A stretch of 64,000 nt of DNA from Brienomyrus brachyistius (lineage: Eukaryota > Chordata > Actinopteri > Osteoglossiformes > Mormyridae). Shown piece by piece: positions 45,401-56,559 of the stretch (positions are counted from its first letter, which is position 1; every line of letters starts with the position of its first letter). The stretch is from assembly GCF_023856365.1 (NCBI RefSeq), contig NC_064552.1, positions 2,334,811 to 2,398,810 of the forward strand, in the 5' to 3' direction. Position numbers and translations under genes: made by a program. Under the pieces are notes generated by a model. The model did no database searches and was not told the origin of the DNA. It saw only the letters and a program-made list of their open reading frames with translations.

Positions 45401-48400
45401 ACCCCACACACTCCTGGTAATCTCCAAGGTTTTATGGCGCTTTCTGCATTTCAGACTGGCACAGTGCACATTGTGGTATGGAATGATGTTACTTCCCAGA
45501 GTCTTTAGTTGCAGGACCTGACCTGTGTGCCATTTAATACTCTGGCCTTTGACTTGGTCAAGAAGTCATCTTTTCTAGAGAAAGTTCAACCCCCCCCCCC
45601 CCCACTTAGTGCTATACCAAGAAGCTAGAACTTATGCCTTTTCTGTTTTTACTCTGTTGTAGGATCGAAGACAAAGGAAGGAGTGGTATCAAGTGTAAAT
45701 TCAAGTAAGCACATCCATCACAATGCATTAAACAATGTACTAAGCCATTGTTAAGATACCTTAACACAACTGTGAATACAGCAGGCAATGAACATCACTA
45801 AGCAAACAAACTAAACCAGCTTACAAGTCAGGATAAGACTTTACCATTGCATACCTACAAAGAATTTTTGCAGCACAACTCACAGGCAGAAAACCACAGT
45901 AACTATGAAGACAGATACACATGAAAACAAGATAGAAGCATTTCTAACGATACACATGAGAAGCATTCAAGGACAAATAAGACAAATTATGGTTAGAAGA
46001 CGTTGCACAGTCAAGGTGAATTGGATTATAGTATTGCTGCTACCTTGATACAATGCAGTGAGTTATCTCTATAAGTAACGCAAGTAATATAAATGGGTAA
46101 AAATGTCAAGAATCGAACTGTAAAAATTTAATCTTGCCCTCTCCTCACAGTGGCTAACAGGGCCACTGAGCAGACTAACATAGTGGGAGACACGGCGGTC
46201 GCAGGAGTCAACGACGTGTCCCAGAAAACGATGGAGGGAGTGGAGAACGTGGCAGCGTCCACTGGCCTGGTTAACCCGGTGAGTGTGGAAGCCGCACCCA
46301 CCGAGCTACTCATCACGGTCCAGCAGGTGGCGCTGTTTGACCACAGGATTTTAGAGTGAGAGCTGCTCAATTTCGCCATAGTTGGTCAAATAGCCCAATA
46401 TATATTCTAATAGTTAGAACTGAACTCATAATATAAAGCATACTTTCCCCTAGAGCCACTTATATATATATATATAATATAAGTAATATATATATATACA
46501 GGCACACACACACATACATTGATAGATTGTTTTCTACAAAACAGTCAGAGAAGATGTCAACTGTAAAGAGTCAACAGGCACAAGTGTTGTTAGGCTGAGC
46601 CTCCAGTGAATGACCAGTAATAGGTGCAAGATCACTGGAATCAGAGCTGCACAAAACACTGACTGAAGAATCCGGTAGAGAATCTAGTCGAAAGTTTAAG
46701 CGCAAATGACAGTGGAGCATCCAGTAACACCAACTGAAATCATTCTACTGGAATGTTGACGATAACAAGGTCGGGAAGGTCAGTTGTAAAGTGAAGTTAG
46801 TTCAGTAGTTCTCAGAAGAGATTGGTCTTAAGATGTTTCTTGAAGACTATGTAATTAAATTAATGTAACTAAAGTAATTGGGTACCTCACTCCACCATTG
46901 TGGCACCACATGAGAAAAGCAAGACCTTCCCATGCATTGACGGAACCATTTGGCAATCTTTGCTTATCGTAGAAGATGAGATGGACTGTAGGTCCTTAAA
47001 GAGCAACTTGATGCAGGTAGGTGCCATCCCAAAAAATGATACAAGAACCTATAGAAAGCCGGTGGAGAGAGAGAAGGATGGGGTCTAACATCACAGCACT
47101 GCAGCTGACTGACTTTTGAACCACCTGATGTGGTTTCACAGCACATTCTGTAACCCATACCAGCAGGGGGCCATATAGGGGCACGGATGCCCTAGCAGAC
47201 TCAGGGGGCCCTGCATTCTGAATGATAAGTTCTGATCTTCTTGGTTTTATACAAAGTAAATCTGCAAGACTGAGAGGCACCAAAGAATAGCCAGTCATCT
47301 CGCATTACACCAGGGTACTAGCAAACCTCGAAAAGACAGTGTTGATGATCCAAGCTTGACTGTGATGTCATGTTTCCTGGTAAGGTTGCCAGGGAAGACA
47401 CGAAGCTACAATGTTCAGTTGGTGACAGTGATCCCTCTGCCAGGTTCCAAAGTCAGTGAGCCACAGTATATGGGAAACCTAGCAAGAAGCCATGTACAAT
47501 TTTGTGTTTTCTCTGACCTTCTTGTTTTTAACCCGCTCTTTTATCTTTCTGGCAAAACACTGTGTTGCTGATGACAGGATGAAGCTGTTTATGAGGTGGC
47601 TATTCAAAGATGGAGGATGGGGTTGGGGGGAGGGATGAATGCACAGCATGTAGTTTGCAGCTTTTCTCAGCATGTGATGGGGGGTTTGCAATTGTACAGT
47701 ATGAAATATTGACCTTTGGCTGGTGCCAGTCACTCTCATCAGGGTAGGACAATAATCACCATAGACTGGTATGAATCTCGGGTAAGCCTGTTCCAGATTG
47801 CTGTGAATCCCAGGTAAGCTTGTCCCGGATTGCTGCGAATCCCGGGTGAGCTTGACCCGGATTGTTGAGAATCCCGGGTAAGCTTGTCCCGGATTGCTGC
47901 GAATCCCGGGTCAGCTTGTCCCGGATTGCTGCGAATCCCGGGTTAGCTTGTCCCGGATTGCTGCGAATCCCGGGTAAGCTTGTCCCGGATTGCTGCGAAT
48001 CCCGGGTAAGCTTGTCCCGGATTGCTGCAATTGGCAGTTAAGCCCTTCCTGGATTGGTGCATGAGACTTTCTGCAAATGGCTGCAATTTGTAATATTTTG
48101 GAACTTTGCATTGACAGTGTGCAAAACATAAACTAACCTTGAAGCAGTGATCTAACTCTCAGTGCTTGTGGGGACTGCATTTATTTTTTCAAACTTATTA
48201 AAATAAAAATCCTGCTCTGCCTGGTTCAGAATGTTCCAGCCATAATATTGTGTTACTAATTGTGTCTGAGGGACAAAAACTACTTGTTATTTTTTCTGGG
48301 ATGAAGGGTGTATGACATTGTCAGTCCCCAGTGGCTCAATCTCAAAAGCTATGACATCATGGATCTTAAAATGCAAAATACTTTACACATACTCATCTTT

Positions 48401-51400
48401 ATTTTGATGACATCTGGAAAGCAATTCAGAAACTACTTTCCTGTTCATCTTCAGGCTCTGTTTGTATCTTCACCCCTGTGAATGGGGCAGACAGTTTCAC
48501 TGAGGTAAACAACTGCAATAAGGCAAACTGTTTCAGAGTGGGGAGGATGTTGAAGGTGACCTTGAAGGGGAGGAACCAAGCTGTGCAGGATGAGTGCGCT
48601 CACGGCCTGGGCAGGGATGTTCTCTCGGAAGTGGAAGCGTGGGACTTTCGGGAGACTACCTCTGGCCAGTTAGTCTACAGTGCTGTTTTGTCCTCTGATT
48701 ACTGCCCACTGTCTCACTCTCTTTGGGGACAGAACCACTTTGTTATTGCATGTGTGCGAGGGGGAGGAGGCAGCGTGTATGATTGTGAGGGAGCAGAGGT
48801 GCGTCAACGCTTCTGTGTGCATCAACATACACCATATCTTTGGGGGGGGGGGGGGTAAATCTGTTGGTAATTAACTTCTGTGTCAATACGGAGCACCCCC
48901 CACCACCACTTTGTCATAGCCCCCTCTTATCTAACGTCTTTATACATGTTTTTATTTCTATCTGAGGGAACAGTAATTACTTATTCCAAAAGAGCAGCGA
49001 TGTGGTGAAGGGTGGTGTGTGTGTGTGTGTGTGTGTGTGTGGATTACTTTTATATTACTTTTTGGGGACCAAATGTCCCCCCCCCCCACAATGTAATAAA
49101 AACCTGATTCTTTAATGTTGTCGGAACCATTTTTCAGGTCCCCACGAACATCTGTAAATACAATCAAAAAAGTAAAAATGCCAAAAGTCTTGTATTGCGT
49201 TTGGTTACTTATGGTTAAGGTTAGGGCTGGGTGGGGGTTAGGGTTAGGGCTGGGTGGGGGTTAAGGTTAGGGCTGGGTGGGGGTTAGGGTCGTCATGTTG
49301 TGATTAGAGTTTTCCCCGTAGAAATTAATGGGGAGTCCCCACAAAGATATAATTACAAATGTGTGTGTGTGTGTGTGTGTGTGGGTGTTTATCGAATGGG
49401 GGGGGGGAGGGTGCCCCCTCCATAGTTTTGGTCAACTAGGTTGCTGAAGCAAATTTCCAGTGGGACTTAAAGTCTTAATTTTGCTACCTGAATATGTGCC
49501 TGATCGTTTTACAAAAACAGTTTGGGGTTTAAACCGTTATTTTACTGTGTGGCTGCGGGCCTTGTGTTGTGCGTGTGATGCGTGAACAGCGGTGCTACTA
49601 ACCTGCCACCACAGTGACTCGGCTCCACCTGCTCCACCTGCACTGCAGCCTGTCTCAGGTCCTCTGCTAATGGTTCTAAATCATTCATTTATAAAAGTGA
49701 ACATTTATTACTCACATTTATGTTATATACATTTTTTCTCTTTTCTTACTAATCGATTAAATGCAATAAACCAATATTAATTACTAATAATTTGTACTTA
49801 CTACTGCACTAAAATGTTGTTTTACGGTATTAATATTGGACAACATCCAAGAAGCCCCATGTAGCAAGATGAGTGTGATCCCGATCTGGCCCAAATGTTG
49901 TTCAGAAATTCAGATCCATGAACTGGATCTGGCCCGGTGTCTTTTTTGCGCAATAGACCAAAACTGGTCCAAAGTCATTTTCTGGATTTGAAAGAGAGAA
50001 GGGCCATATATGGGCCAGATTTACATTGAATGTTACCAAATCTGCCACAGAGTCAAAAGTTAAATACAGATGTAGCTCAAATGGGGGCAGTGAGTGGCTT
50101 GGTGGGCTAAGTCTCTGTGCCTGTGATTAGAAGTTTGCCGGTACAAGCCCTATCCTCACCAGAGAGCACTGTGCATTAGCTGACCTTGTACTGGGACCCC
50201 CTACCCCCCTCCCTCAAGCTATGGGAAGTACAACAGAGTCAGTGAAAAGAAGCCTCTCTGATGTGCAAATAAAGCATGTCTGTTGGTTAAATGTGGTTTA
50301 GACTCTTTTGTTTTTCCCCCAGACTGACTAGTTCTGCTCCAGGATCCCTGAGCTATGTGGTTGGTGTGTGGCTCAGTGGAATAAGTCTCTGTGTTTGTGA
50401 ACAGGAGGTTGCTCGAGCCCCGGCCCCACTGGAATGGTTACGTGTCTGTGGGCCCTTGATCAAGGCCTTTAACCCCCTGCTCTGGGGGGGGGGTGCATGC
50501 TGTCTGACTTCATATATATAGAGTAGGTAAGTGATGTATTCTAGTGTAAATGTACAAATAAAAGCTTAAACTCTGTTCCCAGCATCCTGGAGCAAACACC
50601 TTAATAAATGCTTTTATTTGCACAAGTACAGCTACACATCTCTTTAGAATATAGGGTCAGTCAGCTAAAGGCCTCATTCAAGGGCCCACAGACATGTAAC
50701 CATTCCAGTGGGGCTGGGGCTCGAACCAGCAACCTCACGCTCACAAGCACAGGGACTTACACCACTGAGCCACTCACCAGCCACATACGCTAAAGGGGGA
50801 TTCTGATGCTGAATTAGTCTACAGTGAGTCTGATGCACATTTAACAAACATGCTTTATTTGCACAAGTACATTGGAAGGCTTCTCTTCATTGACTCCATC
50901 TCCATAGCATGAGGGTCACAGTGCAGGGTCAGCTAATACATAGCACCTGCTGTTCAGGCCAGGTCTCAAACCTGCAACATTCTGCTCATGCCAGGTCTCA
51001 AACCTGCAACCTTCTGCTCACAGGTAGAGAGTTAGCCCACTGAGCCACTCACTGATCTGAATGTAACTTTTCACTCTGTTGCAGACACAGGCCAGATTGG
51101 GTATCATTCAGTGTAACAGTGACCCATATACGGTCCTCGTCAGTTTCCAATCCAGAAAGCGGATTCGGACCAGTATTGGTCCGTTGTGCATAAGGACACC
51201 AGGCCAGATCTGGTTTGCGGGTTTTACTCCAAATGACCATTTTAATATTAAGGAGACTTTCTGATGTACAGAATTCGGTGCCCATGTTAATGGCCACCAG
51301 TTCGCCATTATTTAATTTGGTTTAATTTATTTAAGATTAATTTCTCCTTTACGAGTTACAGCTCATGTATTTCACTGAACTGTGGAATACCCGCTTGAAG

Positions 51401-52210
51401 CAGAATTCTACCCGCATGCTTAAAAATCCCTGAAATTAACTGAAATTGTGTATTGTACTTAATGTGGCATGACCTTGCAGCATCTTGCAATGCCTTCTAC
51501 TAGTACGAAAGAGACACACCAACCCTGACACATGACAAATCCTGTCTACACGTATTAACGGCCTGCTGTCTAACACCTGAGTGGAATAACCCATGTGAGT
51601 CTGGGAATCATTGCTGCTGCTTGCTGGTGCTGTAAGAGCACTAGAGCTGCCCTGAGTTGGAGAACCAAACGAGGTTCAGCTTTCTGCATGTTAGCGTGAC
51701 ACACGGCAACATGCACCTGACTGTTCTGGCGGAACCTACCGCTGCTAACGCTAACACCGCCTGTCTCTATGTCTGCAGAGTGACTTTTCTCAAGGAGGGG
51801 GTGCCATGGAACAGGGGGGTGATGAGGTAAGTAGGAGGGAGCAGACAGCAGCAGAAGCAACTCAGCTCTGATCGAGGTTCAAAACCATTTAGAAATGATT
51901 TTGCTTAACCCAGTAGCACATGTTTCCATTCATTCAATAACTGTGACAGGGACACTTTCATTGTTAATTGCAAAACTCCATTGAGACCATGGAACTCTGA
52001 TAGCGCTTATTTCTATATTTCTGGCTCTGTTCAGCTGTTTAATTACAGACATATATATGTGTATATTTTTGCTATAAAATATGTTACTATATTTTAATGC
52101 AACAAAAGTAGAGTATGTTTGAAACATGAGGAAATTTACAAAACTCACAACAGAACTTAAAAAATCTGTCTCTCTCTCTGCCTCTTTCCTTCACCACCCA
52201 GGGATATTAA
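42332..52210 (+). CDS. sncg: Gamma-synuclein copy 1 (5 coding exons, 115 aa)
   Basis: Synucleins are small soluble proteins that bind vesicle membranes through amphipathic 11-residue repeats and carry an acidic tail. Exons: 42332-42452, 45663-45704, 46151-46278, 51779-51826 and 52202-52210. The product starts [20 protein letters not shown] and carries KTKAGV, KTKEGV and KTKEGV repeats. Exon 1 (121 nt) and exon 2 (42 nt) have the same lengths as the mammalian gene. Exon 3 gives [20 protein letters not shown]...[10 protein letters not shown]. Exon 4 gives the acidic [16 protein letters not shown], and the last exon adds GY before TAA. The total is 115 residues against 127 in human. The position after BMPR1A matches human SNCG. 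Copy 2 lies 14 kb downstream. The gamma assignment rests on synteny and the MDV start; the splice into the last exon is the least certain step. Confidence 0.9.
42453..45662 (+). other. sncg: SNCG copy 1 intron 1
   Basis: It contains a MITE (44403-44548), G and C tracts, and from about 44716 to the exon 2 acceptor a block almost identical to copy 2 (57219-58171). An inverted open frame at 43957-44514 is not a gene. Confidence 0.6.
44403..44548. mobile_element. MITE-like palindromic element
   Basis: It starts cagtgtttcccagtctggtc and ends ggttggaaaacacag, and is related to the element at 7497. Copy 2 intron 1 lacks this stretch, so insertion in copy 1 or deletion in copy 2 followed duplication. 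Confidence 0.68.
45663..45704 (+). CDS. sncg: SNCG copy 1 exon 2 (42 nt)
   Basis: It encodes [14 protein letters not shown], one 11-residue repeat. Acceptor ctgttgtag, donor gtaagc. The final base a joins tg of exon 3 to make ATG (Met). Confidence 0.92.
46151..46278 (+). CDS. sncg: SNCG copy 1 exon 3
   Basis: It encodes [20 protein letters not shown] then [20 protein letters not shown] and NP. Acceptor cctcacag; donor gtgagt after a whole codon. Confidence 0.93.
46320..46335 (+). promoter_or_regulatory. CTCF-like motif after SNCG copy 1 exon 3
   Basis: Ccagcaggtggcgctg matches the CTCF core, 42 bases past the exon 3 donor. The paralogous site in copy 2 (58539-58553) reads ccgctaggtggctac, a weakened version. 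Confidence 0.42.
47160..47174 (+). promoter_or_regulatory. CTCF-like motif
   Basis: Ccagcagggggccat matches the CTCF core CCAGCAGGGGGC. It has the same orientation as the 46320 site and lies 840 bp from it. Confidence 0.38.
47765..48035. repeat. Minisatellite, 32-bp unit (aagcttgtcccggattgctgcgaatcccgggt)
   Basis: About eight units. Each contains the palindrome-like pair tcccgga and tcccggg. The first and last copies are degenerate (ggtatgaatctcgggtaag; cagttaagcccttcctgg). Confidence 0.9.
49014..49385. repeat. TG microsatellites and TTAGGG-like repeats
   Basis: Tracts of TG at 49014-49040 and 49360-49382 flank 'ggttagggctgggtgggg' units (49205-49290), three copies of about 31 bp containing short ttaggg pieces. 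The whole looks like one dispersed repeat. Confidence 0.7.
50085..50290 (+). mobile_element. tRNA-SINE-like segment, left arm 1
   Basis: 'Gtgagtggcttggtgggcta' and 'gccggtacaagccc' resemble boxes A and B, and the tail ends 'tgcaaataaagcatgtctg'. Its mirror is at 50845-51055. Confidence 0.6.
50360..50580 (+). mobile_element. tRNA-SINE-like segment, left arm 2
   Basis: 'Gtgtggctcagtggaataag' and 'ggttgctcgagcccc' are tRNA-like, with the tail 'gggcccttgatcaaggcctt'. Its mirror is at 50605-50795. Confidence 0.68.
50605..50795 (-). mobile_element. tRNA-SINE-like segment, right arm 2
   Basis: It is the reverse complement of the 50360 element: caagggcccacagacatg, ggggctcgaaccagcaacct and ccactgagccactcacc. 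Confidence 0.68.
50845..51055 (-). mobile_element. tRNA-SINE-like segment, right arm 1
   Basis: 'Aggtctcaaacctgcaacct' and 'ttagcccactgagccactcac' are tRNA-like on the minus strand. A 33-bp stretch (ccaggtctcaaacctgcaac...) is directly repeated inside. Confidence 0.6.
51779..51826 (+). CDS. sncg: SNCG copy 1 exon 4, single acidic module
   Basis: 48 nt, phase 0 at both ends, encoding [16 protein letters not shown]. Acceptor tgtctgcag, donor gtaagt. Its upstream flank matches that of copy 2 exon 4a, while its downstream flank (gtaggagggagc...) matches that of exon 4c. Confidence 0.88.
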
Positions 52211-53380
52211 TCCTATGGCTGAGGACAAGCAACACCCAGCCCCATCTCTCAGCACCACTGTCCACCACTGAGACACAAACTTTTACCAACATTTTTTTGT
52301 GACCGAGAATCAGAGAGACCATCCCAGCCCCGTAGACCCGTAACCCCGCCCACTCCCTCATCCAGTGTTAGTATCTCACGTATCGTGTTGTCGTCGCTCA
52401 CACACTTTGACCCCGTCGCCTTGGCAGCGGTCTCCTCACACGTACGCACGCACAAACAAACACAAACAAGCGCCCCACAGTCCATCTCCTGTCTTAGACT
52501 GGGGGCCTAAATGCTACATTCCAGTCCGCAGTAGAGAGAACTGGGCGGTTCCTATACATCCAGTGGGGCCCCTTCTATTCTTCATCTTGGACGTGTACCG
52601 TTGTGCTGGACATCTTCCTGCTTATCTTATTAGCATTAGTGTGACATTCCCTGTGCATTTGTGCATATAATTCATACTCATTAGCCTCAGATAAGGTTAG
52701 TAGGTTGAGGCCCAGCTGTCTGCCACTCACACCTGGCCACCAAACACCATACAGGTCAGTGGTTAGGGGGAGGGCCCCCTCTCCTGAGTGTGGAGGCCGT
52801 GAGAGATTCTTCTCCCATCTGATGTCTTACATCTCCTCGTCTTTTGATGCATCACACGGAAGAAGATGAAGGGCTGGAGAAAAGGGCATAGCAGCATGTC
52901 TTCATGGGGCAGAAAGGAAAGAGGAATGGATGAAGGTCAGTAGCATAACGTGGGAGGGGGTGGGTTTTGGCTAATGGCACATTATCAAGAGGAGTGTGTC
53001 ATGGAGAAGAAACAGTGGCAAGAAGAGAGGTAGAAGGGAGCACAGCCACCTGAAATAAATCTGCTACACCATCAACTCTTCAGCCCTACCTCACCCGGCC
53101 CCTTCCTCATGTGTAGTGTGAGTGAGGAGAACTGGCTTTTCTGCAACCCATAAATCAACGGGTTAATTATGCCTCAGCAGTTCGATCCTTCACCCCACCT
53201 CCCACCATCTATGTTCCGTCATAAGGGACACACGCATGCGGCACCCCACGGCCATGGAGAACACGCTAAACCTCACGCACAGCAACATGCCCACACTCAC
53301 ACATCCGCCGTGTGTACATCGGCATCCAGGCTGATTTTATAAACAATACCAGTTAATTAAAGATAATTTTCTTGAAACCC
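52202..53380 (+). other. sncg: SNCG copy 1 last exon (GY-stop, then 3'UTR)
   Basis: After the acceptor cacccag the frame reads GGA TAT TAA (52202-52210). The 3'UTR runs to about 53380 with ATTAAA at 53356, and an earlier AATAAA at 53054. Bases 52211-52715 are about 99% identical to copy 2. Bases 52716-53162 are specific to copy 1. Confidence 0.7.
53356..53361 (+). terminator. sncg: Poly(A) signal ATTAAA, SNCG copy 1
   Basis: It lies in the block 'accagttaattaaagataat', which is conserved in copy 2 at 63372, supporting it as the shared 3' end signal. Confidence 0.5.
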
Positions 53381-53559
53381 AGAACCAGTGTCGTTTTCTT
53401 TCTCTGCATTCCAACAAAATTATGATGCTTCGATTTGTTATTTTATTAGATATCTTCTTACATGAGAAAACCAGAAACTGTTTTACTGTGGTAACAAAAG
53501 TTCAAACACATGCCCAAAAATGGGCATATCCAAGTAAGGCAGACTTGGGGTCAGAGAGC

Positions 53560-53710
53560 AAGATCAGCTAGCATCCCTGGAGAAGCTGAGGCCTAGCACC
53601 TCACTCAAGAGCTGAACAGAGATACCATTACTGAGAGTCAGGGGATTCAAACCTCTGACCTTCCACAAAATGGACACAAGTCCCTTATGTGCTGAGTGAC
53701 GCATTCGGTA
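53560..53710 (-). mobile_element. SINE-like segment shared by both synuclein units
   Basis: 'Gattcaaacctctgaccttcca' is a decayed box B on the minus strand. The same segment recurs at 63655-63800, so it predates the tandem duplication. Confidence 0.55.
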
Positions 53711-54489
53711 AGATTAAATCAAGACGATTAATTCTGGACAAAAAGGCGGTGATCTAATTTAATTGAGGATACTGAGGTGTGACAATGTCTATGTTTGCAG
53801 AATGAAGCGTTATTTGCCAAATTTTCAAGTACAGGTACACTGGAATGTGTTTTCTCGTTTTTTTAAAAGACATACACAAATACAGAGGTGTGAGTAACGC
53901 TTGGGGTCTTGCTCAAGAGCCCAACAGAAATGTAGCTACTTTGCCAAGCACAGAAGCTGAACCAGTGAACTGTCAGTCACATGCACGAAGGCGTAAGCCA
54001 CTGAGCCACACCATAAGCCACCCCCCCCCATTACATTCTGAAGAGGCAGCACATAGAGTAAGAAGATCAATGGCCCAGAGGCCTGTGGGATTCCACAGGG
54101 AATCTCATCTCCTTATGAGTCATGCTCTCCTCGGCCCTCGTTAGGTCTGATGGCGCCATTCTGAAGGTGATTAATAAGAACAATGGTCTACAGTGTGAAA
54201 AAAAAATCACTGCCCCCATTGAGGTACTGACAGCGCTTCCCCTACTGTGATCTGCTAGGAAAACCTGTCTGAACTTCCCCAAGAACATTTGCTGTGATCA
54301 TAATTACTTTACTTGAAAATGTCAACATTGTGTTGCTTAAAAAAAGTTTAGATAATTTATTTAGAAGAGCGTTTAGAAAACATACTGTTGCTCTGTTTTA
54401 AGTAAAGCCTACACCATAAGCAGTTTCAGTACAATGGGAAATGTACTGGACTTAAAGGAGCAGTTGTTAATGTCACATGTCAGGCGTAG

Positions 54490-54625
54490 GATCCAGTGTT
54501 GTGGGAGGCAGTGTGCCTGTGATCGGGAGGTCGTTGGTTCAGATCCAAAGGTCAGCAGTTGCTCCAGGCGCTGTGTGACTCTGCTTTTTCTAAATGTTCA
54601 TCGATTTGGATAAAAACATCTGGGA
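54490..54625 (+). mobile_element. tRNA-SINE-like fragment
   Basis: 'Gtgcctgtgatcgggaggtc' and 'gttggttcagatccaaagg' are tRNA-like, and the tail 'gatttggataaaaacatctg' is a usual fish SINE ending. Confidence 0.6.
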
Positions 54626-56387
54626 GATCAATCATTATAGTTAAATTATAGTTCAACCATTATAGCTGTGCTACAATTAACTACCCAAGTTAACAGAAAG
54701 AAACAACTCATGACTTTATTTAATCATCTTTTTAAATGCGTTTTCAAGTTCAGTTGCCTGAAGATGGACTCGTGAAATGGTTCTGAAAAACATTTTTGAT
54801 TGTCTTTTTGTTCACTCAGTACATGTGAAAAGTGATGTCGTCTTGCCGTCCTCAGTGCATTCAGATAGCAGACTTTGGAAATCCCTTAGGACAGTGTAAG
54901 CATCCACTCACTAGGTCTCAGGAAGAGGACATATCTGGTCCAGCGGTATAATTAGCAGAGCTAATAAAATTTTTTGCTGTTCCTGTTGTTAGATGGGCCT
55001 TTTATATAAAACATTAAAGGCTTTTCTTAATGTCAAAGGGCGCACGGTAACAGTATGGTTATGGCCTCCAAAACTACAGCTGTAACTTTATTTGCATGCT
55101 GGTCAGAGACACAGCTTTCAGAGGAGCACAGTAGGTCGTCGTCGGCTGACGAAATATCTGACATGGGGGATCTGTCTGCCTCTCAACAGGTAAAGAGAGA
55201 CTGGAGAGGCGAAGTGAGCTTCCCAACACGGACTCACACCCTGAACTACTTAAGCACATGTTAGGCTTTTATCACAGTCATCATTCCAGGACATAAGCAA
55301 GTCGTGTTGGAATATGCCAGGCCGAGAGGAATGAGTAAGGTGGGGCTATGTTTAGTTCAGTAGGCATATAATATGGAGCCCGGTAACAACATGCATTACT
55401 GCTTATCACCAGCAGGGGGATGAAGGATGGGAAAGGCAGCATACTGATACACTATGGTAGTACAGTGGGCAGCTTCTCTTTTTGTTGCCTGGCTCCCCTC
55501 TGGACACTCTTGATTCCTCCTGCAGTATAATAACTATTTAGGGAAGCTGTAAATGACCCAATGTGTGATTAAGTGAAAGGAATTGAATTTTAACCTGTGT
55601 TCCTTTGTTAGTTTCGCCAATATATAAAACATGCAGGAAGCTGCAACAAGAGACTGTAACCATGGAAATAATCTTCAAAACTAACATTATTAGATATATA
55701 TTTGAATGCTGATTCTATCTATATGTCTCTCTGTCTGTCTTCCAAACCGTTTTCCAGACCAAACCCACGGGAATCTACCCAACCAAAAGGTTTCCTTTCA
55801 AAAAGCAGCTTTTATTTGAAGTAATTTTGGGACCTACCATGTTCCAGATTAAATATGAGACAAACGGAGCTTGTGAAGGAGGGTGTGCCCTGTGCCCCCG
55901 CCCTTCCGAAATGCCCCCTGTGGCACTGGCATCCATACCCTCACATACACTAGCATTTAAACAACCCCCTTTATTCTTTGTCTGTCCTTCCTGTTTTCGT
56001 CGTGTTTTTTTTCTTGTAACAATGGTAGTTGAGTGTTAGACTCCTTCGAGCCCCTGTAGGTGAATCCCTGCTTTACTCCCCAGGACAGGATAGGTAAGAG
56101 AGCATCTGGGAGGCCACTAGGCAGGAGGAGCCAGTCAGTGTGAGCTGGTTTGTCCTGCTGGGTGGAGTCGTGTCTGTGGTGAACAGGAAGGGGCAGCCTG
56201 CCTCAGAGCTTTTAAAACAATGAATGATTAATTTGGGTTGCATACTTGGCAAAATCGCTCGTTATTTTACCAAACCTGTTTTACACTTGTTTGAACAAAA
56301 CTAATTACTTTCAGGTGTATGTTTAGGGACTGTGTGCACCTTGTGTTTGCTGGGCAGTAGGCACTGGTGTGTGTGTGTGTGTGTGTG

Positions 56388-56472
56388 TATAAGCTTTGGA
56401 ACATCTAAGGATCACACCCCCATGACAGCCCGGCTCTAGGGGCTGGCCCTCAGCGAAGTACGACCGTATAAG
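56388..56472 (+). promoter_or_regulatory. sncg: Promoter of SNCG copy 2 with two TATA-like boxes
   Basis: TATAAG occurs at 56388-56393 (right after a TG microsatellite) and at 56467-56472. The nearer one would place the transcript start at about 56495, giving a 65-base leader. The region does not resemble the copy 1 promoter. Confidence 0.45.
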
Positions 56473-56559
56473 ACTCTCCCCCTGCCTGGATTTGCCAGAC
56501 GACGCAGTCACTCACATCATCCCCCAGCAGAAACCACCAGGACCACGAGACATTCGGAC

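Larger units (their letters stand above)
49857..51300. repeat. Large imperfect inverted repeat, arms about 0.7 kb, centre near 50588
   Basis: The left arm 49857-50565 reads backwards in the right arm 50612-51300. Matched pairs: gtgtaaatgtacaaataaaagc (50545-50566) with gcttttatttgcacaagtac (50612 on); gtgcaaataaagcatgtctg (50263 on) with aacatgctttatttgcac (about 50848-50865); and 'gatctggcccggtgtc...ggtcc...tttctggatttgaaa' (about 49925-49993) with 'ttccaatccagaaag...ggacc...gacaccaggccagatc' (about 51147-51211). Each arm carries two tRNA-SINE-like segments. The spacer is about 45 bp. Confidence 0.8.
46279..51778 (+). other. sncg: SNCG copy 1 intron 3 (5.5 kb)
   Basis: It contains CTCF-like motifs (46320, 47160), an AT microsatellite (46457), a 32-bp minisatellite (47765-48035), TG tracts and TTAGGG-like repeats (49014-49385), and the large inverted repeat (49857-51300). 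A frame at 48478-48858 is unrecognised and probably chance. Confidence 0.6.
53381..56380. other. Spacer between synuclein copies
   Basis: No gene is recognised. It contains SINE-like pieces (53560-53710, about 53880-54030, 54490-54625). Its first 500 bp are similar to the end of the window (63400-63960), so the duplicated unit reaches beyond the 3'UTR. Confidence 0.55.

Noticed and set aside
48478..48858. 126-codon frame in synuclein copy 1 intron 3
   Set aside because: No recognised domain; it ends in a G tract and is absent from copy 2.
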